Below the pieces are notes generated by a model. That model was not told the origin of the DNA, ran no database searches, and saw only the letters and a program-made list of their open reading frames with translations. A stretch of DNA of 64,000 nucleotides. It comes from Plotosus lineatus (lineage: Eukaryota > Chordata > Actinopteri > Siluriformes > Plotosidae). How positions within the stretch are numbered: position 1 is the first letter of the stretch; every line of letters begins with the position of its first letter. The stretch is taken from NCBI GenBank assembly GCA_024760905.1, contig CM045733.1, positions 37,440,001-37,504,000 on the forward strand, in the 5' to 3' direction. A program made the position numbers and the translations under genes. Positions 1 to 11,100 of the stretch are shown one piece after another.

Positions 1-322
1 AACGAGGATGGATAGGATCAGGAATGAGCACATCAGAGGGACAGCACATGTAAGACGTTTTGGAGACAAAGTCAGAGAGGCTAGATTGAGATGGTTTGGA
101 CATGTACAGAGGAGGGATAGTGAGTATATTGGTAGTAGGATGCTGAGGTTGGAACTACCAGGCAAAAGGCCTAGAGGAAGACCAAAGAGACGATTCATGG
201 ATGTGGTGAAGGAGGACATGAAGGTCGTTGGTGTAAGAGAAGAAGATGCAAAGGATCGGGTGAGATGGAGGCAAATGATTCGCCGTGGCTACCCCTGAAG
301 GGAAAAGCCGAAAGGAAAAGAT
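1..322 (+). mobile_element. RTE-type LINE, 3' end fragment
   Basis: Encodes the C-terminal end of a reverse-transcriptase polyprotein ([51 protein letters not shown]) up to the stop, then only about 25 bp of 3' UTR (gggaaaagccgaaaggaaaag) before an AT tract. The same peptide recurs at 28.9, 36.8, 54.8 and 55.2 kb. A very short 3' UTR with a simple-sequence tail fits the RTE clade. The 5' part is outside the window. Confidence 0.8.
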
Positions 323-565
323 TATATATATATATATATATAAATATTATATATATATATATATATAAATATTATATAAATATATATATATAAATATTAT
401 ATAAATATATATATATAAATATTATATATATATATATAAATATTATATAAATATATATAAATATTATATAAATATATATAAATATTATATAAATATATAT
501 AAATATTATATAAATATATATAAATATTATATAAATATATATAAATATTATATAAATATATATAA

Positions 566-606
<41 letters not shown>
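323..606. repeat. AT-rich minisatellite, 21-bp unit
   Basis: (AT)n grades into at least five near-identical copies of a 21-bp AT-only unit (aaatattatataaatatatat, varied slightly between copies), then back to (AT)n. It begins exactly where the RTE tail ends, so it probably grew from that tail. Open frames of Tyr/Ile repeats here are not genes. Confidence 0.85.
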
Positions 607-609
<3 letters not shown>

Positions 610-619
610 TGTATATATC

Positions 620-1690
620 GGGGTGGGTGATTCCAGAGCCCAAGCTATGCGTTGAGGTGAGTCCGACTACATAATATCGAATCGGTATCTCTCCACCTCA
701 CGCACCAGCTCAGGCTCCTTCCCCGCCAGAGAGGCAACATTCCATGTCCCAAGAGTCAGAATCAGCAACCGAGGATCGGTCCGACAGAGCCCATGCCTTC
801 AGCTGCCACCCAACTGACACTGCACTCGACTCCTATAGCCCCTTCCACAGGTGGTGAGTCCATGGGAGGGATGACCCATGTCTCCTATTCGGGCTGGGCC
901 CAGCTGGGCTCCATGGACTGAAGCCCGACCACCAGATACTTACCTTCGAGTCCCTCCCCCAGGCCTGGCTCCAGGTGTGTGTGTGTGTGTGTGTGGGGGG
1001 GGGGGGGGACACCCGGTGACCCGTGTTCAGGCAAGGGAAACAGTGTCCTTTCCTTTTTATTCCACATAGAGGTTTTCTGAACCGCACTTTGTCTGGACCT
1101 TCACCAAGGACCCGTTTGCCTTGGGTGACCCTACCAGGAGCATTATGCCCCCGACAACATAGCTCCTAGGATCATTACGTCACACAAACCCCTCCACCAC
1201 GATAACATGGCGATTCAAGGAGGAGCCTGTACTGGTTCATCGTGGTGAAGGAGGAGCTGAGCCACAAGGCAAAGCTCTCAATTTACCAGTCAATATATGT
1301 TCCAACCCTCACCTATGGTCACGAGCTTTGGGCAGTGACCGAAAGAACAAGATCGCATAAGGTGAGGAGCTCTACCATCTGAGGAGAGCTTGGAGTAGAT
1401 CCGCTGCTCCTCCGCATTGAGAAGGGCTTGGGCATCTGGTTAGAATGCCTTCCGAACGCCTACCTGGTATGGTGTTTCGGACATGTCCAACCGGGAAGAG
1501 ACCCTGGCGTCGACCGAGAACACGCAGGAAGGACTTCTGTCTCTCGGATTGCCTGGGAACACCTCGGTGTCCCCCTGGAAGAGCTGGAGGAAGTGGCTGG
1601 GGAGAAGGATGTCTAGACCTCTTTGCTTAGGTTGCTGCCCCCGTGACCAGACCCCGGATTCAGCGCAAGATGAGATATACATATACACAC
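620..1690 (+). mobile_element. Rex3-like (RTE clade) LINE, degenerate 3' portion
   Basis: Broken frames keep LSIYQSIYVPTLTYGHELWA (about 1280-1330), then the GHxxR-type C-terminal region in fragments up to about 1620. The DNA around 1140-1220 (ctccaccacgataacatggc) is typical of fish Rex3-like 3' halves. A TG microsatellite and a 15-G run interrupt it at 975-1008. It has several frameshifts and a deletion, and is not functional. Confidence 0.65.
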
Positions 1691-1699
1691 AAACATTCT

Positions 1700-2577
1700 T
1701 TTAATTGCCCGCTTCATTTCACTTCACCAACTTACCCATTTTGTGACTATCCATCACATAAAATTTAGATTTAAAAAAAAAAAAAACCCACATAGTTGAA
1801 CTACAGGCTGTGATGTAACAAAATGGGTAAAAAGCTGAGGGTGGGGTGCACTTTTTCCTCAGACACATTAAATGAAGCATTGGGAATTCTAACTGCATGA
1901 GTACAGGATCATTTCCCCATGTTTAACCTGGGGAAAAGAGAGAGAGAGAAAAAAAAAAAAAAAAAACAGTTTACAATATCCACTTTTACCCTAATAAAAA
2001 AAATAATAATAATAATAAACCCTTTATGCAGTGATCCTATACTTTTAATTTTCATTTATCTTTAAATCTTTAAACAGTTATCTTATGGTCTACACAGAGT
2101 AATTGGGAAAAGGGTGTAAGGTTGATGAAGAACAGTGGACACGTGTTACAGAAGAGAGCGAGAGAAAGAAAGAGAGACAGAGAATGAGGGAGAGAGACAG
2201 TGCGAGACAGAATGAGGAGTGACCAATAGAACAGAGTTTGTCAGAAAGAGCCAGTGGGAGAGTCAGACTGCATTATGTAGCCCTTGTTTACATGACAATA
2301 ATCCAAATCTCAACAACTTTTTATTACAAGGTTTCTTAATTAGATATAAATCAAACTACACATTTTTTCTTAGAAAAAAATGTTATATACACTACAGTGC
2401 TGACAAAAAAAATGAAACAAAACAAACTTGATATAAATAAGCTCTATGGAAAAGCCTAGAGTCGTTAAAAGTTTGTCTCATCTTAAAAAAAATTATATAT
2501 ATCCATCCATCATATCAGCTCTAGTACACAACTGCAGACTACAAATTAAAAACGGATGATTCCAGGAGCTGTTTGGG
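1700..2577. other. Intergenic sequence downstream of rsbn1l
   Basis: A/T-rich with poly(A) and (AAT)n runs and a GA-rich tract at about 2150-2220. No gene or recognisable element seen, apart from a second AATAAA (minus strand) at 2325-2320. Confidence 0.5.
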
Positions 2578-2914
2578 TTTATTGAGTGATCTGACCTGCA
2601 GGTAGCAGTGCCGCTGGCCCTAAATGCTTCAGAAAGCTCACAGTTACAGGCAGGCACTGAGGAATGTTATACGCTACATTTGCTGTGGATTCGATCAGTT
2701 ATGCCCAAACGGGACATCCATCTCTGCATCCATCCATCCTTCCGCCTCACACTGCTGATGGTGTCACACACTCCTCTTCTGTTAGTGTCACCTCTTTGCA
2801 TCAATAGAAACAAAAAGTCAACCCAAAACATGATTAAAGCAAACAAAAAAAAAAACAAACAAACAAAAAACCCCAAGACAAAACAGAAATGCGTTAAAAA
2901 CAGTTATGTACAAA
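2578..2914 (-). other. rsbn1l: rsbn1l probable 3' UTR with poly(A) signal
   Basis: Downstream of the stop on the minus strand the sequence is non-coding and A/T-rich. AATAAA occurs at 2583-2578 and again at 2325-2320; either could end the transcript. Which one is used cannot be told from sequence alone. Confidence 0.4.
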
Positions 2915-3955
2915 TCAGCATAAAAAGTCTTTCTGCTGTTCATGAGAAAGAGGACTGAGAGGTGGGTGTGGCCGAGTGTCCGGTGGGGTGACCTGTGCAT
3001 GAAGAGAGTCTGAGGCTGGCCAGGATGACTGCAGAGGCAGTGGATGAGAATGTGGATGAGTTGATTGGTGAAGACTTTGTGATTGTGATGGAAATGATTG
3101 GCAAAGCATCTGTGGCAAAACCTGCACCTGCGTTTGAGACAAACCTGACTGGGGCTGAGCCTGCGAGTGGGGGGGAGCAGTCCGAGTTTCTGAATGTCCA
3201 GAACTGGTTTTAGAATGGTGGGCATGGAGGTGTTTGGCTGTGGGGGGAGGAGGAGTTTGCGAGTGTTTGCTTGGCATGGTGCCAGAAGAATGGGAAGATT
3301 TGAACATGATGGAAGAGTGGGCGTGTCTGCTTGCTGAACCAGAGTGCGTGTGTTTGAGTGAGGTGGGGCTGTAGGTGTGTTTGGTTGGCGTGGACGGCTG
3401 GACGTGTTTAGTAGATGTGTTAGTATGTGTGCTCTTGGTCGGTGTGGGGCTCAGGCCGAGTGTGGCTCTTGATGTGAGAGATTGTGAGGGAATACCACGG
3501 CATTCTGAGTGATGGTGTGCTTTGGCTTGGTCGGGTATGGGAGCCGACTGCACTGCGCTGGAACATGGAACCTTGGGTGTCCTGTCTGGAAGAATCTCCA
3601 CCTCCTCCACCTTGATCTGGGGTGCAGTTGGGGCTTCTCGAGCCTGTTTAAGGTCCATCAAGGTGGGTGAGCCTGGCACACTCCGAGCTTCACACAGAGC
3701 ATCTGGTATGAAACAGGCGGTAGGGGAGGGGGATGACCCGCTCTTCTCCTCGTCCTCCTTCTCCTCTGTGTCTTGGTGATACTGTTTGAGTCGAACGTGC
3801 CAGGCCAGACTGCACACAGCCGACACCGTCTTAAACTGGTGCACCACACTGCGCGGGATGTAGTAGATGTCGTTATCATACAGCTGGATGCGAGCGTAAC
3901 GGATCCCCTCACGCCTCAACTGGTTCAGCTTGGCATCATCCACCCATTGGACACA
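2915..3955 (-). CDS. rsbn1l: rsbn1l coding exon 8, last exon (residues 639-984)
   Basis: The acceptor ctctcttcag|TGTGTC opens [60 protein letters not shown], the conserved end of the core. A divergent tail of about 285 residues follows: an acidic [10 protein letters not shown] patch, IKVEE (SUMO consensus, Lys753), then a His/Ser/Thr/Pro/Gln-rich segment of degenerate repeats of the form (T/S)xKHxxS (for example [16 protein letters not shown]), ending KDFLC and TGA at 2917-2915. The tail explains most of the extra length over the mammalian protein. Plus-strand open frames opposite it are shadows. Confidence 0.94.
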   Translation of the reverse strand, partial: CVQWVDDAKLNQLRREGIRYARIQLYDNDIYYIPRSVVHQFKTVSAVCSLAWHVRLKQYHQDTEEKEDEEKSGSSPSPTACFIPDALCEARSVPGSPTLMDLKQAREAPTAPQIKVEEVEILPDRTPKVPCSSAVQSAPIPDQAKAHHHSECRGIPSQSLTSRATLGLSPTPTKSTHTNTSTKHVQPSTPTKHTYSPTSLKHTHSGSASRHAHSSIMFKSSHSSGTMPSKHSQTPPPPTAKHLHAHHSKTSSGHSETRTAPPHSQAQPQSGLSQTQVQVLPQMLCQSFPSQSQSLHQSTHPHSHPLPLQSSWPASDSLHAQVTPPDTRPHPPLSPLSHEQQKDFLC

Positions 3956-4847
3956 CTGAAGAGAGAGAGAGACACACACACACACACATACCTCAGCCTT
4001 AATATTGCCAGATCAATCGGCATGACTGGTGTGTAGCTCCGGACAGGGTATACATTGCTTACAAGTGAAACAAAGTCAGACTCCATGAGCACAGCGTATA
4101 TACACACAGTATTCCACTGTAGTTACTGACACAAAACACACTACATCTAAATCATGAACAAATATAACAGTACTGACCAAAACTATTTGCCCCTTCTGAC
4201 AAACCAAACACTATACCTCACCCAAACAGAATTTTAGAAGACCTCAGAAATATAGAGGTTACAAATCAATCTCACCATCTTTAAAAACCCAAAGTAGTGT
4301 GATGGGGTGGGAATGCTTTGCTGATTGATAGCCGGGGAGGCGGTCCACAGTTGAGTGAGGGATGACTTCAGTTCTCAAATATGACAATGTTGTTTCATCA
4401 ATGTGTGATCTGAAGTTTAAGTACAACTGAGTCACACAGCAGGACAGTGAAATGCAGAACAGCAAGTCTCCCGTTAGATGGCTGAAAATTATAGGGCGTG
4501 ACCTAATCAAAGTCTTGACTCGAGCATTGTGTTCAAATAATTTCGTAGAAGAGTGATGGGGCCAAAATTTCTTCACAGTGGAAAATTAAAGATGGTGCTG
4601 CAGCCAAGTCAGAGAACAATTACTTTTTCACATGGGTGGTATCCTGTAGATTTTGGTATTTAATCATTCACAAATCAAAAACGTATTCAAAAAAAACTTC
4701 TTTTTGGTTACTTTGGTGGGCTTTTAGATTATAAAATTTGATTGGAGATCAGAAGCAAATCAAGTGTTGAATGAACAAAAAGGGGAAATCAGACAGGGGC
4801 AAAGACTTTCACAGCACTATAAGTCTAAATTATATCTAGTTCTGTAT

Positions 4848-4911
<64 letters not shown>

Positions 4912-5116
4912 TGAGTTTCAGACTGACCTGTGAGAGGGGTGGTTCATACAGATCCAGCTGTAATCTCTGCACTACATCTATAAAGTCTGCGGCGTGGAAA
5001 CAGACCACGTCTTTGGTGATCCGTGGAGGCTCCATACTGCACAACACACAAACACAGCCATCACATTCTACTACATCCACACAATACTCAGCAATCTCAT
5101 TATATACAGGCATGCA

Positions 5117-5152
<36 letters not shown>

Positions 5153-8100
5153 CAGGGTTCCTACTGCTTAAGGAAAGGTAGATAAACTTTTTTCAAGGCA
5201 GTTGAAACGAAACTTCCATTCCAGATTGCAAAGAGCAAACATTAAGAAAAAACCAACCATGTAAATGACAGCATTAGAGACAAGTTTGTCCAGATACTGT
5301 ATTTATTGAAAGAGCGAAGATTATAACTACTGCTTAAGGATGCTCTTTTCTGACTACAGCCCAACCTTTAACACATAGTAGCAGACATACTAGTCAGTAA
5401 ACCTCCGGGTTACTGATCCCTGTCTCTACCTGTCCTTATATAAAAGATTAGCTCACGATCTCTCAGACTTTGACCACAGCTTTCCTCCACCATCACAATC
5501 AACGCAGGCTGTGTGCTGAGCCCTGCCGATATGCATTTCATACAAATGACAGCATTCTGTCCAACCCCACCGACACCAGCCTCAGAATCCAAAATACACA
5601 ATCCAGTTTGCAAATCATACCATAGTGGGTGGGCTCATGACTCGGGTCACAGTGTGTGTTGGGGGGAATTATGCGTGTCAGTTGTTCAAAAAACAACGCA
5701 TCACTAAACACACGTGCATGCACAAAAGAGAACGGACAATTGACTTTTTGAGAAACTGATCAGATACTACTCTTTATCAATGGAGACTGCATGGAAAGGG
5801 TAAATTTCCAGTTGCCATGCACTGATGTTTCTGCCGAACTCTTCTGGACTAGAAACACTCAAAACTGTGGTAAAGGCACAGTTGTGGAATTCAGTCTAGT
5901 GAACTGCACTGCACTTGTGAACAAATTTTTAAATTTTGTTAAAAAAAGAAAATAAAAAAAAAATCTGTTTGCTTTCATGTTAAAAAAAGGTGGAACCCCC
6001 ACAACTATTAAATCAGCAGTTTAAATACAATGTGCATGCGAGTTTGGGTGGAGGACGACAACAAACAAACAAACAAGAAACCCTCACCCCTCTCCACAGC
6101 GCACAGCTTTAAGCACACCCACTGCAGCAGTGGTCCTTCTCTCAAAACCCTGTCCAATGTGGTCAGCGTGCGCAGGGGTCCGGTCCTCAAACAGCATCTC
6201 ACGAGGCTCACTCGCCCGAGGTAGGTACTGCAGGTTCTTAATTTCATTGGTTGACCTGGAAGAGAATAAATATTTTCATCATCATCATCATCCATTACCA
6301 CAACTTGCATTAGTGTCTCATACAGAGCGGGTAGAGTCATCAATGACTCAGTACATAACTTGTGCACATTGCAACTTGTACAGCAATAGGAAGCAAGCTG
6401 GAGGTGTCAGAAAAGCGCTCTTTTAAAGCAGGCTCCAAGTTTAATGGATCTGTTTGCCAATTCTGAATAAATAATATTCAGTCGTCTTTCCCCTTCTATT
6501 CATCTAAGATTCATCCAATGAAATCGTAGCAAAAATTTAAAAAGCAAACAATAAAAACAAATATTCCAGTTAGTTCAGATAGGGTAGCATATTTTAAATT
6601 GTTCTGAAGTATGAAAATGCTGAACTGTCATGTCATTAGAACACTGCTTAAGCCATAAAAAAGCAAGCAAACTTGTTTCATTGCCAATGTAACAAAACAG
6701 AATAAGGAATGCAGTTAAAAAAAAAAAAAAAATCACTTGTCCCCCAACAGCAACAAGGTATCCCAAATCACTCATGATACACTATACAGTGCACATGAAA
6801 ATGACTGCAATTTTGTAATGCTGTCAGAACACAAACAAGATTATAGCATTATAGTTGATGTTACCCATAAAGCATTGTGAAATGTGAAAGGTTTCAAAAG
6901 TACCTGAAAATCTCACTTCTGGTTCTTAACTACAGTATAAAAAACACTATCACCCTATTGTACCTGTAACACACCCAGAGAGGGATGGAAATTGTTAACA
7001 TACTAAAACTATGATTCAACTCGGGCCCAGTCAATGTCCTATTTTCAACACTGTTCGACAACATCCACCTCACCTCTGGCAAATTATTGTTAAATATATA
7101 TCTTGGTTCCCACCCATGTCATTCAAGCATTTTAAGGGCTTTTCAAGGAATAAATTTTCATTTTCAAGTACTGTTCATAAGCGTAAAATACAACAAAAAA
7201 TACTGTTTCTGATTTTCCAAGAGTGAAATACAATAATTTTAATATACTGCAAATCAATATATGTAAAAGTACAAACATTCTTAAAATGTCAACTTCTGCA
7301 TTTTCAATGTAATAACTAAATAAAAGTAATTTAAATTATTTTCCTGGAAAATATGCACAAATTTTAATAAACTGGAACAAGACCACCACATACTTTCTCA
7401 AATGTAGATGCAAACACTTTCTACACCTTTGGCTTTGGGTCAGCACCTGTACTGGTTGCAGATCCAATAGGTGTAGTCATGGTAACGCTAACGTTAATGC
7501 TTTCGGCAGTTGTTCCAACTGCATTTCCTTTGCAACAGTCCATTATCAGAGTACTCTCATGCTCCTTATTTTGTAAGTGTTTGCATGTTTTTGAGTGGGT
7601 GACTTTTGATTTTATGTGCAACTTTAACACATCTACCCCAGAGCACCAACTGCAATGTTTTTTCATATGCCTTGCAAAACGCATGATGCCAGCTTTTGCC
7701 GACGTCTATCCAATCACTGTAGTCTTTGTTCTCCAGCCAATTTGCTTTAAATATACACTGACCACCTGACATTGTGGCTGTTGGTACAATACTGTCCTCT
7801 TAAGCTTTTTAATAAATATTTATTCACTCGTGATGAGTGCTAAGGTCGCCTGCGACGTCATTACCACACTGCCGAAATGGGATCTGTATGTTGGAAACCA
7901 GATCAAGAGGCTTCGATAATACTGTGTCGTACAGTGGAACTTCCAAGATGACAGCAGACAATGGTTGAAAAACATTGATTTTCTGTGACCGTATTGCAGA
8001 AAAGATACAAAAATCAGTGGTCTCTAAAAAAATGTTGTATATTTATTGTGCAAATAGACCCAAAACTAAAAATCAAGTACGATTCAAGGACTGAGTAAGA

Positions 8101-11100
8101 AAACCATTGGTTTTCAAGGGGTGGCATGGCAATTCCAAAGCCCTTGAAAGGAATGTTTTTTCCCAAGTACTTTTCAAGGAATTCAAGCTCCCATACGAAC
8201 CATGTATGTTTTATGTTACATAAATTCTGCACATCACTAAGCACATGCTTAGACCTAATTTTAGAAAAACTAACACCACATGACAAAATAACTCATCTAC
8301 ACAGATGCAGAAAAAGGCATGGCATGACCGTAATGCTCCTATTAAGGACCCCGTTTTGGCTGTGAATTCGTTTCATACACCAGGAATTCAAACTAAAAGA
8401 ATTGCTGCCATCTTGTGGTGGGATATGAAACACTACACCCTATCATTTTAAAGGCGGCAGTGGTGGCCTGGTGATAGATAAAGGGTGTTGGATCGCTGAT
8501 CCTAAGATTGGGGGTTCTAGTCCCACTCTCTACAAGGTTGTCATCGTCTCCCCAGCGCAGGTAAATGCAAAGACTGGCCATGTCTCTCATTGTCTATGGT
8601 GAGAGGCATGTCAAAGAACCATTGCTGACTTTCGTAAAGAGTAGCCGTCAGCGTATTTCTTTCCCTTGCTAAAGGGTTGCGTCAAGAAGGGCATCCAACG
8701 TAAAAAACCTATGCCAAATCAAATATGCAAATCAGATGCAAATCAGGGAAGCCGAAAGGAAAAGAAGAGACCCTATCAATTTAAAGTACCAGTTCACGTC
8801 CTAATAATTTTACATGAATACCAATATAAAACACTAATGTTTTCAGAGTACATGTAACTGATCCCCAGTCTGGCTGTCTCAGTCCATCATAAAAGCTACT
8901 TCACCTTAATGAATTGGACACAATAACCGTGACAGAATACACAGCAGGATTGTATATTAAGAGAGCCCGAAATGGGAAAAGCTTACAGAAAAGATCAGTT
9001 TATATTCGTTTGGTTTTTTGAGCAAAATGAAAGGAAAACCTTCCAACATTGTAAGTAGTATCAAATCTTTTTACTTACATTTTTCAGAGTTGTAATCACA
9101 AGAATAGGACATGAATGTGCCAGTTAAAAAATACAAGATAAACAACAAAAACTTGTTACATCTGCACATAATACTACATCACATTTACAAATGTGAAAAC
9201 GATCATCCGCTCACGTACATGAACACATGGTATATATCTCAATGTATCATAACACAAAACTGTTCTGCATTTATAGTTCATTCTACATTTGATACATCCC
9301 ACGTTGATGCATAATTGGACATCAAGTAAAGATTTATTATTCGTTTTTACTTTTTCCATGAAGGATATATAAAGCATAGCACTAGATGAATAGGAACAAA
9401 CTCTGGATGTAAGCGTTGTTATTTAATTTCTCTAAAATATCCAGATCCCCAGACTTTCCCACAAACCTATCCTATCCTGATCATACAAATCAACACAAAC
9501 AGATTACAAAAGTTTATTATAATACGTACAATCTTATTTTGCTTGTGTTTATCAGCAGTTCTTCGAAAAAGGTATTAAACCTTAACGCCACCCTTATTGG
9601 TAACTCCTCAGGGTATGTATAATGAATTATACAATGAAGTCATAAAATTATGAATTATACTAAAGAATGTGATTCTTCCATTTTTTATCTCAGTTAATTA
9701 TTTGTACCCCTGGATCACTCTAAACCTTGCACAACAACAAAGTAAAACTTTTAAGGGGACCGAGGATTCATCATGGTCACCTTGCCAGTTCCATGAAAAC
9801 CCATGCAATGTGTAATCCAAGTTACACCTGTTGAGTAGAGTAGGCTCTACCTTAATAGGATGGTTGCTTGACATGAAGGCCATAGTGTTTTACAAACCTG
9901 AACACTTTCTTTAGAATTCTTCAGTTCTGAATGTGACGAGTGAAGTGCCAAATTTCGTAATGATGTAAATATCAGACATGACCAAAGAGTCCGGTCAAGA
10001 TACGTTTTTAATACTATAGTTTCGAATAGCAACGTAGTGCTTTGTTAACAAGCATGATACATATCAGGTCTTCATAATGTTCTCAGTTCACCACAGAGTC
10101 TCTTCAAAAGAGTTGATTTAGTGAATCTGAGTCAAATACAAAGCTGAAGGAGTTGACTCCACACAGTGAAAATGATTCACGCACAAGTACAACTGGCCTT
10201 AACACCAGTGTCTGAGTGTTCAGTGGCAGAGTTGATATTCTTAATTTTATGATATTTAGTAATCCACAACCTGTAGTTAACATTCTCTCACCATCTGATG
10301 AACAGTGTTATTGCTCTGTGTGTGTGTGTGTGTCTGTGTGTGCGTTCCCTCAGTAAAATGACTCTGCTCATGGTTATATCACCTTTTCCTTTTGAAAGGA
10401 GACTTTGGCATGTCTGTGACAGGGATCATCTGTTCTCCAGGACGAACCCACATGATCGGCCCATCATCACTCTCTGTAGGGCTATTTAACTTCAAACTGG
10501 AAAACGTTCCCCACGGCAACGTCCGCTGTGCACGCACACACACACCAAAATGTAATGTTAAAATAAGTTCATCATGAACAAATAAGCCATGTTGTTCCAT
10601 TAATTAGAAACACCTGCACATTTATACAGTTACCTAATAAGCTGTACAAGGGGTTCCTAATGTGTATAGATAGAATATGCAATAAATGTTTTCCTTTTTC
10701 AGTTAAATATTTTACACATCTATATAACATTATACTCACCTCAAGGAAGGGGGACTGCTGTAACATGCTGAGAAATTCTGGGAAATAATCCCCCACCTCC
10801 TCATCCACTGCTCCTACTAGACTGATCTGACGCATGGCTCCCGCACGGTATGTTCCATGAGAATATGTTCTCTTTACCTACAGGAAAACACAGAGAGATC
10901 ATGAATTTAAAAGAGAGTGAGAGTTAGAGGCAGAGTGAGCATGAAAGACAGAGTATAAAAACACTTCACTGAGGTTGCAAGTGAGAACACACCACCCACA
11001 TTACTGTCTGAACTCTAATCGACCCGAGATCAATAAAAACGCATCACTTAATCATTAAAAAAATATCGGCAAATGTCTGTAAATAGGATTTTAAAGGGTC

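Noticed and set aside
397..609. 70-codon Tyr/Ile-repeat open frame
   Set aside because: It is the translation of an AT minisatellite.
2995..3213. Plus-strand frame opposite rsbn1l exon 8
   Set aside because: Antisense shadow of a strongly coding minus-strand exon; no family features.
8453..8530. Possible tRNA gene
   Set aside because: Only the A/B-box-like head of a SINE; the body and LINE tail follow, with no cloverleaf.
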